A stretch of DNA of 64,000 bases from Allobosea robiniae (GTDB taxonomy: Bacteria > Pseudomonadota > Alphaproteobacteria > Rhizobiales > Beijerinckiaceae). Within the stretch, counting starts at the first letter, position 1. Every line of letters starts with the position of its first letter. Made by a program: the position numbers and the translations under genes. The stretch is from assembly GCF_900102525.1 (NCBI RefSeq), contig NZ_FNBZ01000005.1, positions 1 through 64,000 of the forward strand. Direction: 5' to 3'. Shown here piece by piece: positions 52,262 through 61,349 of the stretch. Below the pieces are notes generated by a model that was given only the letters and a program-made list of their open reading frames with translations, did not search any database and had not been told where the DNA came from.

Positions 52262-53761
52262 ATGGAATCGAAAGTCAGCCGCCGCCTGACCGAAAAGGTC
52301 GCCGAAGAAGTCTGCGAGCACATCTATGCGCCGCGACTTGCACGGGATTTCCGCACGGTCTTCGACCATATGAGCGACCTCAACCAGGCGCATGTGCTGA
52401 TGCTTGCCCGTTGCGGGCTGATCTCCCCGCAGGCTGCCAAAGCGCTCGCCGGCGGGCTCCTGCGCATGGAGGAGGAAGGGCCCGAGGTCGTCGAGCTCGA
52501 CCCGCAGCGCGAGGATGCGTACTTCAATTTCGAAGCCCATCTGATCAAGCTGATCGGCACCGAGGCCGGCGGGCGGATGCATATCGCCCGCAGCCGCAAT
52601 GACCTGACGGCCGCGATCGACCGGCTGCGGGCCCGCGACCTGCTGCTCGATGCGAGCCAGGCGCTTCTCTCGGTCGAGGAGCATGCGCTCGACGGTGCCT
52701 TCCGCTTCCGGGACGTGGTGATGCCCGGCTACACCCATCTCCAGCCGGCGCAGCCCATCACCTACGGCTTCTATCTCGCCGGCGTCGCGCAGTCGCTCGA
52801 ACGCGACCATGGCCGGCTCGCGGATGCCTGGGCGCGCACCAATATCAGTCCGCTCGGAGCAGGCGCGCTTGCCGGCACGACCTTCGCGATCGACCGGGAG
52901 GCGGTGGCGCGTTCACTCGGTTTCGAGGGGCTGGTGGAAAATGCCCTGGATGCCGTTGCGACCCGGGATTTCGGATTGGAGATCCTGTCGGCGCTCACCC
53001 AGATCGCATTGGGCTGGAGCCGCGTGGCGCAGGACTATCATGTGATGGTCTCGCACGAATTCCAGACGATCGAGTTCCCCGACCGCGTCACCGGGACCTC
53101 GAGCATCATGCCGCAGAAGAAGAACCCGGTGGTGCTCGAACACCTCAAGGGCAAGGCCGGCCATCTGCTCGGCCTCTATGTCGCGTCCGCGACGGCGGTG
53201 AAAGCGACGCATTTCACCAACACCATCGACGGCAATCGCGAGGGGATGCGCGGTGTCTGGGAAGCGGGCGAGGAGACGCTGCGCTGCCTCTCGCTGTTCG
53301 ACCTCATCATCGCGACGGCCCGGCCGAACGCGGCGCTGATGAAGCGACGCGTCACCGAGGATTTCGCCTCCGCGACCGATCTCGCCGACCTGATGGTCCG
53401 GGAAGCCGATCTCTCGTTCCGCGAGGCGCATCATGTCGTGGGCGGGGTCGTCCGCGCCGCGATGGATACCGGCCTGGCGGCTGACGGCATCACCTCCGCG
53501 ATGGTGGACGCGGCGGCCCAGGAGCAGCTCGGCCGGCCGCTCGGCCTGCCGGCGGACCATGTCCGCGAAAGCCTCGACCCGGCGGCAAGCGTCGCCGCGC
53601 GCCTCGTCCCCGGCGGGCCGGCCCCGGACAGGGTCGCGGAGGCGGTCGAGGCGGCGCAGGCGCGGCTCGAAAATCGCCGCGGCATTCTCGCACGCAAGCG
53701 CAGTGACCTGAAGGATGCGCGGGAAGCGCTGAAACGCGCGATGCGGGAACTCGCCGCATGA
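52262..53761 (+). CDS. Argininosuccinate lyase family enzyme in an amino-acid transport operon
   Basis: The 499-residue enzyme belongs to the aspartase/fumarase superfamily: HIARSRNDL (108-115), [10 protein letters not shown] with His159, and the signature loop [12 protein letters not shown] (278-289) with catalytic Ser281. Family members split C-N bonds of N-substituted aspartates to release fumarate. Biosynthetic ArgH has HTARSRNDQ and NKDMQEDKEP where this has HIARSRNDL and [13 protein letters not shown], so the substrate side differs. It sits between the permeases and the ATPase. Catabolic C-N lyases such as EDDS lyase fall in the same family, which fits its place. Its stop overlaps the ATPase ATG. 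Confidence 0.85.
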   Translation: MESKVSRRLTEKVAEEVCEHIYAPRLARDFRTVFDHMSDLNQAHVLMLARCGLISPQAAKALAGGLLRMEEEGPEVVELDPQREDAYFNFEAHLIKLIGTEAGGRMHIARSRNDLTAAIDRLRARDLLLDASQALLSVEEHALDGAFRFRDVVMPGYTHLQPAQPITYGFYLAGVAQSLERDHGRLADAWARTNISPLGAGALAGTTFAIDREAVARSLGFEGLVENALDAVATRDFGLEILSALTQIALGWSRVAQDYHVMVSHEFQTIEFPDRVTGTSSIMPQKKNPVVLEHLKGKAGHLLGLYVASATAVKATHFTNTIDGNREGMRGVWEAGEETLRCLSLFDLIIATARPNAALMKRRVTEDFASATDLADLMVREADLSFREAHHVVGGVVRAAMDTGLAADGITSAMVDAAAQEQLGRPLGLPADHVRESLDPAASVAARLVPGGPAPDRVAEAVEAAQARLENRRGILARKRSDLKDAREALKRAMRELAA

Positions 53762-54522
53762 GCGCCTCCCCGCTGATCAGCCTGCGCGGCATCGCCAAGC
53801 GCTTCGGCGCGCATCAGGCGCTGCACGGCATCGACCTCGATGTCGAGGCCGGGAGCGTCGTGGTGCTGATCGGGCCGAGCGGCTCCGGCAAGAGCACGCT
53901 GATCCGCTGCATCAACGGCCTCGTCAGGCCGGACGAAGGCACGCTCCATATCGCCGGAAGCCCGGTCGACATCCACCACGAGCGCGCCTGGCAGCAGATG
54001 CGGACCGAGGTCGGCATGGTCTTCCAGGACTACGCCCTGTTCCCGCATCTCACCGTCCTGCGCAACATGACGATCACGCCGGAGCGCCGCCGCGGCGTTC
54101 CGCGCGCCAAGGCCGAGGAGGAGGCACGCGCGCTGCTGACGCGCGTCGGCCTCGCCCACAAGGCGCAGGACTATCCGTCCGCCCTGTCGGGCGGGCAGCA
54201 GCAGCGTGTCGCCATCGTCCGCGCGCTCGCCATGCGGCCGAAGGCGATCCTCTTCGACGAGCCGACATCCGCACTCGATCCCGAAACGATCGGCAGCGTC
54301 CTCGACGTGATGAAGGACCTCGCCCGCGAGGGCACGACCATGGTCGTGGTCACCCACGAGATGGGCTTTGCCCGCGAGGTCGCCGATCGCGTCGTGTTCA
54401 TGGCCGAGGGGCGGATCGTCGAGGAGGCGCCGCCGGGTGCGTTCTTCGACGCACCCCGCCACGAACGCACCCGCGCCTTCCTGTCCAGCATCAGATCCTT
54501 CGGAGAGGCCGCCCATGCCTGA
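53758..54522 (+). CDS. Amino acid ABC transporter ATP-binding protein
   Basis: The 254-residue ATPase is of the HisP/GlnQ group: Walker [32 protein letters not shown]-loop, signature LSGGQQQR, and Walker [15 protein letters not shown]. It completes the importer whose binding protein and permeases lie at 49921-52224, although the lyase gene splits the set. It is coupled by ATGA to the lyase and overlaps the next start by 8 bases. Confidence 0.95.
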   Translation: MSASPLISLRGIAKRFGAHQALHGIDLDVEAGSVVVLIGPSGSGKSTLIRCINGLVRPDEGTLHIAGSPVDIHHERAWQQMRTEVGMVFQDYALFPHLTVLRNMTITPERRRGVPRAKAEEEARALLTRVGLAHKAQDYPSALSGGQQQRVAIVRALAMRPKAILFDEPTSALDPETIGSVLDVMKDLAREGTTMVVVTHEMGFAREVADRVVFMAEGRIVEEAPPGAFFDAPRHERTRAFLSSIRSFGEAAHA

Positions 54523-55840
54523 GCCTGCCGGCGTGCTGGCGCCGAACTTCACCACCGATCCCTACTGGTGGGATGCAGCCCCGCCCGAAACCGCGCGCGA
54601 CCCGTTGCCGGAAGAGACCGATGTCCTGGTCGTCGGCTCCGGCTATTGCGGGCTCTCGGCGGCGGCCGAGCTGGCGCGCAACGGCGTCGACGTCACCGTC
54701 GTCGATGCGGAGGAGCTCGGCGCCGGTGCCTCGACGCGCTCGGGCGGCATGGTCTCAAGCGGTCAGAAGCTGGTGATCGGCGGAGCGATCAAGGGCGTCG
54801 ATGCCGCCCGCATGGAGCGGCTCCTGGAGGATTCGCTGTCCTCCTACGAGCATCTCAAGTCGCTGATCCACGAGAAAGAGCTCGATGCCGATCTCGGCGT
54901 CTTCGGCCGCTATTTCGGCGCCCATGTCCCCCGTCACTACGACCGGCTGCGCCGCCATGGCGAATTGCTGGCAAGGCATACCGGCGTCACCGTCCACGAG
55001 ATTCCGAAGTCACGGCAGCACGAGGTGACGAAGACGGATTTCTACCATGGCGGCATCGTCATCGACGACTATGGCGGCCTGCATCCGGCGAAGTACCATC
55101 GCGCCCTGCGCCGCCTCGCGCAGGCCAATGGCGCCAGGCTGCGCTCGCATGCGCCCGTTCTCGGAGTCGACCCCGTCGCCGATGGTTTTCACGTGGTACG
55201 GACCGGCCGCGGGATCGTTCGCGCTCGCCACGTCTTCTTCGGCACCAACGGCTACACCGACAAGGCGAGCGGCTTCCTGCACAAGCGCATCGTCGGCGTG
55301 CGCAGCTACCAGATCGCGACCGAACCGCTGCCGCCGGATCTGATGGCCGAGATCAATCCCGGCCGGCGCATGATCACCGATTCGAAGCGCGAGCTGATCT
55401 ATACGCGCCCGTCGCCGGACGGCACGCGCATCCTGTTCGGCAGCCGGCCGGGCCTGTTCACTCTGCCGGAACGCGAGGCCGCGCCGCGCCTCCACGCCAT
55501 GATGCTGAAGGTCTGGCCGCAACTTGCGGGCTACAAGGTCACCCATTGCTGGAGCGGCAAGGTCGGCATGAGCGCCGACAAGATCGCGCATATGGGCAAG
55601 CTCGGAGGCATCGATTTCGCCGTCGGCTGCAATGGCAACGGTGTCGCGCTGATGACCTATCTCGGCCACCAGTCAGCCCTCAAGCTGCTCGGGAAGCAGA
55701 ACCGCAAGAGCGCCTTCGACGATCCTGCCTTCCCGGAGATTCCGGTGCCGCTCTATGATGGCCGCCCATGGTTCCTGCCGATCGTCAGCGGGTGGTATCA
55801 TCTCCAGGATGCGATCGATCGCCGTCTGGCACGGCTCTGA
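54515..55840 (+). CDS. FAD-dependent amine/amino-acid oxidoreductase (OrdL/PuuB type)
   Basis: The 441-residue enzyme has the FAD-binding loop [21 protein letters not shown] at about residue 31, the second motif [17 protein letters not shown], and an N-terminal PYWWDAAPP preceding the fold, the arrangement of gamma-glutamylputrescine oxidase and other OrdL-type DAO-fold oxidases that oxidise secondary amines or N-substituted amino acids. It is the last gene of the operon; a hairpin follows at once. A role in oxidising the same substrate or a lyase product is inferred from context. Confidence 0.9.
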   Translation: MPEPAGVLAPNFTTDPYWWDAAPPETARDPLPEETDVLVVGSGYCGLSAAAELARNGVDVTVVDAEELGAGASTRSGGMVSSGQKLVIGGAIKGVDAARMERLLEDSLSSYEHLKSLIHEKELDADLGVFGRYFGAHVPRHYDRLRRHGELLARHTGVTVHEIPKSRQHEVTKTDFYHGGIVIDDYGGLHPAKYHRALRRLAQANGARLRSHAPVLGVDPVADGFHVVRTGRGIVRARHVFFGTNGYTDKASGFLHKRIVGVRSYQIATEPLPPDLMAEINPGRRMITDSKRELIYTRPSPDGTRILFGSRPGLFTLPEREAAPRLHAMMLKVWPQLAGYKVTHCWSGKVGMSADKIAHMGKLGGIDFAVGCNGNGVALMTYLGHQSALKLLGKQNRKSAFDDPAFPEIPVPLYDGRPWFLPIVSGWYHLQDAIDRRLARL

Positions 55841-55846
55841 GGGGGT

Positions 55847-55892
55847 GATGGCGAACAAGGATGGCGGCCCCGGCGGCAGGCCGTTCGCCATC
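55847..55892 (+). terminator. Hairpin at the end of the lyase/transport operon
   Basis: Arms gatggcgaac (55847-55856) and gttcgccatc (55883-55892) are perfect complements with a GC-rich inner stem. It starts 6 bases after the FAD oxidase stop, so the operon probably ends here. No long T-run follows. Confidence 0.6.
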
Positions 55893-55989
55893 GCCTGAAA
55901 GGCTCGTGGAACGCGTTCGCAGAAGACGTCTGGCTTGACGGCCGGGAATCGCGTCTGCTGGTCTTCCCGAGAACGGAAACCGCCGACCG

Positions 55990-58551
55990 ATGACGCTCGC
56001 CCTGCTCAGACGCGCGCTTGAACCCCGGACGGTCACAGCGATCGCCGGCTCTCCCGAAACGGATGTGCTGGTAGCGCAGATTCGCGCGGAGCCCTATTGC
56101 GGCTCGCTCACGGTGCTTCCCGGTCCAAGTGCTCTGCCGGGGCTGCCACCCTGCGATCTCCTCATCGCCCCTGTCGCGATTGCGGAGCAGGTGCTGGCTG
56201 CCGCAGCGGGGCGCGGTTGTGCCGGGCTTCTCGTGCCCGATGGCGCAGCCGCCGATTGCGATCGCCTCCGAAGCGCGGCACAGGCCGCGGGCTTGCGCCT
56301 GCTCGGGCCGTCGTCGCTCGGTCTCGCCGCGCCGCGTCTCGGCTTCAACGCGACCGCTGTCCCGGTGCATCTGGCTGCGGGTTCGCTTGCCCTCGTCGCG
56401 CAGTCCAATTCCGTGGCGGCCGGCATCATGGCCTGGGCTGCCAGGCGCGGTGTCGGGCTTTCCGGTGCCGTCGTCCTGGGCGAAGGCGCCGATGTCGATA
56501 TCGCCGATTGCCTCGATCACTTCGGCGCCGACCCGTCGACGCGCACCATCCTGCTGGCGATCGACGACGTCACCGACGCCGCGCGCTTTCTATCGTCCGC
56601 CCGCGCTGCGGCGCGGCTCAAGCCGGTGCTGGTGCTGAAGCCGCCGCGCCGGGAGCCGGCATGGCCGGCCCTGACGCATTCGGCCCTGATCGTGACCAGC
56701 GACGCCGCGCATGAGGCCGCCTTCCACCGGGCCGGCCTGCTGCGGGTCAGCGATCTCGATGAGCTCTTCGCGGCGGCCGAGACGCTGGGACGCGCCCGCG
56801 CCGCCGATGCTGGCCGACTGGCCATCGTCAGCAATGGCGACGGGCTGGCGGCGCTCGCCGCAGCGCGATTGCGGCAGGCCGGCGGCGTCGATCACCTGGA
56901 CCGGGAACCGGAGATCGTCCGGACGGCACAGGATTACCGTGAAGCGGTGACACGCCTGCTGGCCGAGAGCGATATCGACGCCGTGCTGGCACTCAACGCC
57001 CCGCTCGCACCGGACGAACCAGCCGATTGCGCCCGCGCCGTGGCCGAGGCCCGCTCGACGTCGCCGGTGCAGAAACCGGTTCTCGCCGTATGGGTCGGGG
57101 GCGGCGAGGAGATGGCGGGGATATTCGCAGCCGCCGGCATTCCCTCCTTCGCGACGGAGCAGGACGCGATCCTCGGTTTCCAGCATCTGACCCGCCATGC
57201 CCGCCTGCTCAAGGAACTGATGGCGACCCCGCTCGCGCTCGATGAAGGCGATCAGCCGGACATTGCCGCTGCCGCCGCGCTCGTCGATCAGGCGATCCGG
57301 CAAGGCCGCAGCTGGCTCGAGCCGGATGAGGTCGCGCAGTTGCTTGCCCTGTTCCGGATTCCCATGCTCGGTCTCGTCATCGCGGCGGATGCCGCAGGAG
57401 CCGCCGAGGCTGCCAAGGTGCAGTTCGCAGCCGGACGCACGGTCGCCCTCAAGATCGTCTCGCCGGATATCGCGCATAAATCGGATGTCGGCGGTGTCGA
57501 GCTCGACCTTGCCAATGAACAGGCTGTGCGGGAGGCCGCCAACCGAATGGCCGGGCGATTGCGGCAGCAGCGCCCCGAGGCTCGATTGACGGGTTTCATG
57601 GTGCAGCCGATGGCCCATCGCGCCAAGGCACGCGAGTTGATCGCCGGCTTTGCCGTCGACCCCTGCTTCGGCCCGGTCATCGTCTTCGGGCGCGGCGGCA
57701 CGGCAGCCGAACTCATCGCCGATACGCATGTCGCATTGCCGCCGCTGGATCTCGCCTCCGCCGAGAACCTGATCGCCCGGACGCGGGTTTCCCGCATCCT
57801 GGCCGCCTATCGCGATGTTCCCGCCGCCGACCGGCGCGCCATCGCGGCTGTCCTGATGGCGCTCGGAAACATCGCCTCCACCCTTCCGCAAATCCGCGCG
57901 ATGGACCTCAACCCGATCCTCGCCGATGCCAAAGGCGTCATCACGGTCGACGCGCGCGTCGTGCTGGAGCCGGACCCGGCGCGCCGCCGCCACCCGGCGA
58001 TCCGGCCCTATCCGGCAAGCTGGACCTTGCAGCTTGCGCTCGGCGAGCGGCGCTTCTTCATCCGCCCGATGAAGCCGGAGGACGAGCTTCCAATCGGCGC
58101 GATGCTGGCCCGGGTCACGCCGGAGGACCTGCGATTGCGCTTCTTCGCGCCGCTGAAATCATTCAGCCACGCCTTCCTCGCCCGCCTGACCCAGCTCGAC
58201 TATGCGCGCGAGATGGCCTTCATCGCCATCGAGGAAGGCAGCGGGGACGCCGCCGGCGCCGTTCGCCTTCACGCCGATCCCGGCCATGTCGAGGCCGAAT
58301 ATGCGATCCTGCTGCGCTCCGACCTGAAGGGGATCGGGCTCGGCCGCGCGTTGATGGAGCTGATCATCGACTGGGCCAGGGCCGAGCAGCTGGAGCGCGT
58401 CCATAGCCAGGTGCTGGCCGAGAACGGACCGATGCTGGCGCTCTGCCGCGATCTGGGTTTCGAGGTCAGGCTCGATCCCGAGGATATTTCGATCAGGCGC
58501 GTGACGCTCGACCTCGGCAGCATCGACGGCGAGGCACGGGCCAAACGCTGA
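55990..58551 (+). CDS. NDP-forming acyl-CoA synthetase-like protein with GNAT domain (protein acetyltransferase type)
   Basis: The 853-residue protein combines a CoA-binding and succinyl-CoA-synthetase-like region (residues 1 to about 425), an ATP-grasp part (about 440-660, GRTVALKIVSPDIAHKSDVGG), and a C-terminal GNAT domain from about 678 (FIRPMKPEDELPIGAML, KGIGLGRALMELII). This is the Pat/YfiQ layout; Pat acetylates lysines of acetyl-CoA synthetase and others. The ACD His region, usually SHTGA, reads LTHSALIVTSDAAHEAAF here: His is kept but the context is altered. It follows the operon after a hairpin and a 150-base gap. Confidence 0.88.
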   Translation: MTLALLRRALEPRTVTAIAGSPETDVLVAQIRAEPYCGSLTVLPGPSALPGLPPCDLLIAPVAIAEQVLAAAAGRGCAGLLVPDGAAADCDRLRSAAQAAGLRLLGPSSLGLAAPRLGFNATAVPVHLAAGSLALVAQSNSVAAGIMAWAARRGVGLSGAVVLGEGADVDIADCLDHFGADPSTRTILLAIDDVTDAARFLSSARAAARLKPVLVLKPPRREPAWPALTHSALIVTSDAAHEAAFHRAGLLRVSDLDELFAAAETLGRARAADAGRLAIVSNGDGLAALAAARLRQAGGVDHLDREPEIVRTAQDYREAVTRLLAESDIDAVLALNAPLAPDEPADCARAVAEARSTSPVQKPVLAVWVGGGEEMAGIFAAAGIPSFATEQDAILGFQHLTRHARLLKELMATPLALDEGDQPDIAAAAALVDQAIRQGRSWLEPDEVAQLLALFRIPMLGLVIAADAAGAAEAAKVQFAAGRTVALKIVSPDIAHKSDVGGVELDLANEQAVREAANRMAGRLRQQRPEARLTGFMVQPMAHRAKARELIAGFAVDPCFGPVIVFGRGGTAAELIADTHVALPPLDLASAENLIARTRVSRILAAYRDVPAADRRAIAAVLMALGNIASTLPQIRAMDLNPILADAKGVITVDARVVLEPDPARRRHPAIRPYPASWTLQLALGERRFFIRPMKPEDELPIGAMLARVTPEDLRLRFFAPLKSFSHAFLARLTQLDYAREMAFIAIEEGSGDAAGAVRLHADPGHVEAEYAILLRSDLKGIGLGRALMELIIDWARAEQLERVHSQVLAENGPMLALCRDLGFEVRLDPEDISIRRVTLDLGSIDGEARAKR

Positions 58552-58584
58552 TCTGCCACCTGTTCCGGCGGCCAACACCACCAC

Positions 58585-59337
58585 TCAAGGCAGGCATTCG
58601 CTGAGCGCGCCGATCTGGCTCTCGACCCAGTCGTCCGTCATCATTTCGAGCGGCGCGTTGAAGGAGACGGCCATGTTGACGTCATGGGGGGCCTGGCTGG
58701 CCCGCGGCAAGCCGATGCCGCCCTGCCCCGGAAAATAGTAGCCCATGTTGAGCGCGTAGCCGCGGCGCTGCGCATCGGCGACCTGCCCCAGGATGACATC
58801 GCCATCGACATGGCGCCCCGATGGGTGCTTGAGGTAGCGCTCGGCATTCGCCTCGATGATCTGCTGGATCGCGGCGTCCGGCAGCAGCGACATCAGGGCG
58901 AGGCTGCCTGCGCCGACGCCCATCGGCACACGGTAGCCCACACCCATCGAGAACTGGCGCCGCGTCGAGCGGCTGATCATCTCGGCGCAGACCGCATCGA
59001 CCCCGGACTGCACGATCAAGTAGACGGTGAAGCCCGTCCGGCGCGCGAATTCGGTCATGCCGGGACGGATCTTCTGCACCTGCGGCTCGAGCCGCTCCTG
59101 TCGCCGCGCCAGCATCGGCACGGCCGAGCCGAGGCGGTAATGGCCGTATCGGCCCGTCGGCTCGGCGAAGCCCTTCTGCAAGAGGGCGACGAGGCTGCGA
59201 TGCGCCGCCGACTTGGCGCAGCCCATGCGCTCGGCGATCTCCGCCAGGCTCAGACCTTCAGGCCCGACCTCGCCGAGCGCCAGGACGATGTCCAGCGCCC
59301 GCTCGGCATTCGACGAGGAACTCAGAGGCTTCGTCAC
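58585..59337 (-). CDS. IclR family transcription regulator
   Basis: The 250-residue protein starts at GTG 59337 (TKPLSSSSNAERALDIVLAL), giving the normal IclR size; no ATG suits. The HTH is LSLAEIAERMGCAKSAAHRSLVALLQKG, and the effector domain ends with a typical AVSFNAPLEMMTDDW segment. It is divergent from the Dpp-type operon across 192 bases with an AT-rich middle (ttcagaacaaatata region), and likely controls it. Confidence 0.9.
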   Translation of the reverse strand: MTKPLSSSSNAERALDIVLALGEVGPEGLSLAEIAERMGCAKSAAHRSLVALLQKGFAEPTGRYGHYRLGSAVPMLARRQERLEPQVQKIRPGMTEFARRTGFTVYLIVQSGVDAVCAEMISRSTRRQFSMGVGYRVPMGVGAGSLALMSLLPDAAIQQIIEANAERYLKHPSGRHVDGDVILGQVADAQRRGYALNMGYYFPGQGGIGLPRASQAPHDVNMAVSFNAPLEMMTDDWVESQIGALSECLP

Positions 59338-59529
59338 GGCAACAATTCCGATTATCAGAACAAATATAGCCTTATTATACCGAATACAGGAATTTGTTGA
59401 CAAGGGCCGGTTTGTCCGTTCCGCTAGGGACGCTGCCGGAGCGTCGAGACGTCTAGGAGCGCTCGCGAACCGGCCGCCAAAGGCAGCCGCCAGCTCCATC
59501 GCTGGTCGGACAATGCGGGGGCGAACCGG

Positions 59530-60471
59530 ATGGTGTCATTCCTGGCGAGGCGTCTGGGCTTCGCCGTCGTCACGTTGTTCAGCGTCCTGACGCTGGTCTT
59601 CCTGATCGTGCGGATCCTGCCGGGTGATCCCGTCCTGGTGATCCTCGGCGACCAGGCGAGCCCCGCCAGCGTCATCGCGCTGCGCCAGCGGCTCGGCCTC
59701 GACCAGCCGCTCCTCGTCCAGTACGGGCGCTTCCTCCTGCAGGCGATCCAGGGCGACCTCGGCACCTCGATGATCTCCGGCCGGCCGGTGACGGAGGAGA
59801 TTCTCGCCGTCCTGCCCTATACGCTGGAATTGACCATCGCGGCCCTGATCCTGGGCGCCGCGCTCGGCATCCCTGCCGGCGTCTGGGCCGCGGTTCGGCG
59901 CAACCGGCTTCCCGACTATGTGCTGCGCCTGCTCTCGTTGCTGGGTCTCTCCCTGCCGGCCTTCGTCGCGGCGATCATCCTGCTGATGGTCTTCGCCATC
60001 CAGTTCCGCTGGTTCCCGGTGATCAGCGCCGGCGGCGCCGACACGCTGACCGAGCGGCTGCGGCAGATGGCGCTGCCGACACTGGCGCTCGCGCTGATCA
60101 TGATGGCCTACATCACCCGCGTGACGCGCTCCGCGATGCTGGAGGTGCTCAGCCAGGATTTCGTCCGCACGGCGCGGGCCAAGGGCGCCTCCGCCTCGGC
60201 AGTGATCTGGTCGCACGCGCTCGGCAACTGCCTGATCCCGATCACCACCGTCATCGGCCTCTATCTCGGCATCCTGATCGGCAATTCGGTGCTGACCGAG
60301 ATCGTGTTCTCGCGCCCCGGTCTCGGCAAGCTAATCCTGACCGCGCTCAGCCAGCGCGACTACACGCTGCTGCAGGGGATGATCGTCGTCTACACGCTGA
60401 TGGTCGTCGTCGTGAACCTGCTGACCGATCTGACCTACGGCTTTCTCGATCCGAGGGTGCAGTACAAATGA
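59530..60471 (+). CDS. Dipeptide-type ABC permease (DppB)
   Basis: The 313-residue membrane protein begins MVSFLARRLGFAVVTLFSVL and has DppB features: RILPGDPVLVILGDQ, LDQPLLVQYGRFLLQAIQGDLGTS (split), and an EAA-loop part VLSQDFVRTARAKGASASAVI. Six helices. It is coupled to the next gene by ATGA. This family moves peptides, nickel, opines or glutathione. No binding-protein gene is before it; one may follow the window. Confidence 0.92.
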   Translation: MVSFLARRLGFAVVTLFSVLTLVFLIVRILPGDPVLVILGDQASPASVIALRQRLGLDQPLLVQYGRFLLQAIQGDLGTSMISGRPVTEEILAVLPYTLELTIAALILGAALGIPAGVWAAVRRNRLPDYVLRLLSLLGLSLPAFVAAIILLMVFAIQFRWFPVISAGGADTLTERLRQMALPTLALALIMMAYITRVTRSAMLEVLSQDFVRTARAKGASASAVIWSHALGNCLIPITTVIGLYLGILIGNSVLTEIVFSRPGLGKLILTALSQRDYTLLQGMIVVYTLMVVVVNLLTDLTYGFLDPRVQYK

Positions 60472-61349
60472 GCGAGACCGCAGCGGAAGCCGCTCGCCCC
60501 ACCACCCCCCAGAACGCCTTCCGCGGCGTGCTGGGCCGGCTCAACCTCTCGACCTGGGCCGGCATCGCCATCGTCGTCCTGCTGGTGCTCGCCGCGATCT
60601 TCGCGCCCTATCTCGCGACGCATCCGCCGGCCAAGCAGAGCATCATGGACCAGCTCGCACCGCCCGGCGGCGGCTACCTGCTCGGTGCCGACCAGTTCGG
60701 CCGCGACATCTGGTCGAGGCTGCTCTTCGGCGCGCGCTATTCCCTCGCCATCGGGCTCTTCGCGATCCTGACCGCCCTGGTGATCGGATCGCTGATCGGG
60801 ATGACCGCGGGCTATCGCGGCGGGCGCACCGACATCCTGCTCATGCAGGTGATGGACGTCATCCTCGCCTTCCCCTCGCTGATCCTGGGCCTGGCGCTCG
60901 TCGCCCTGATGGGCGCGACCATGACGAACATCGTCATCGCCATCGCCTTCACCGCGACGCCCGCCTTCGCCCGGATCGCGCGCGCCGCCGTGATCGCCCA
61001 GCGTGACCGCGAATATGTCCAGGCCTGCCGCGCCATGGGCTTCTCGGGCGGGCGCATCCTGTTCCGCCATATCCTGCCGGCGATCCTGCCGGAGGTGATG
61101 GTGATGACCTCGCTCTGGATGGCAACGGCGGTGCGCACCGAAGCCTCGCTCGCCTTCATCGGGCTTGGTCTCGCGCCGCCGACGCCGACCTGGGGCGGCA
61201 TGGTGCGCGAGGGCTTCGAAAACATCCTGAGCTCGTTCCATCTCGCGCTCTTCCCGAGCCTCGCGATCCTGATCCTGGTGCTCGCCTTCAACCTGATCGG
61301 CGACGGCCTGCGCGACGCGATCGATCCCCGTCTGAAGGACGCCTCGTGA
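60468..61349 (+). CDS. Dipeptide-type ABC permease (DppC)
   Basis: The 293-residue protein shows the DppC N-terminus with one helix, LAPPGGGYLLGADQFGRDIWSRLLFGARYSLAIG (split), and the EAA region REYVQACRAMGFSGGRILFRHILP, then TEASLAFIGLGLAPPTPTWG. It overlaps dppB by ATGA and the ATPase by a shared stop/start. It is the second permease half. Confidence 0.93.
   Translation: MSETAAEAARPTTPQNAFRGVLGRLNLSTWAGIAIVVLLVLAAIFAPYLATHPPAKQSIMDQLAPPGGGYLLGADQFGRDIWSRLLFGARYSLAIGLFAILTALVIGSLIGMTAGYRGGRTDILLMQVMDVILAFPSLILGLALVALMGATMTNIVIAIAFTATPAFARIARAAVIAQRDREYVQACRAMGFSGGRILFRHILPAILPEVMVMTSLWMATAVRTEASLAFIGLGLAPPTPTWGGMVREGFENILSSFHLALFPSLAILILVLAFNLIGDGLRDAIDPRLKDAS

Noticed and set aside
52262..53761. 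Calling this gene argH as the biosynthetic argininosuccinate lyase
   Set aside because: It lies inside an amino-acid importer operon, is away from argG, and departs from ArgH in substrate-side motifs, so the family is kept but the symbol is withheld.
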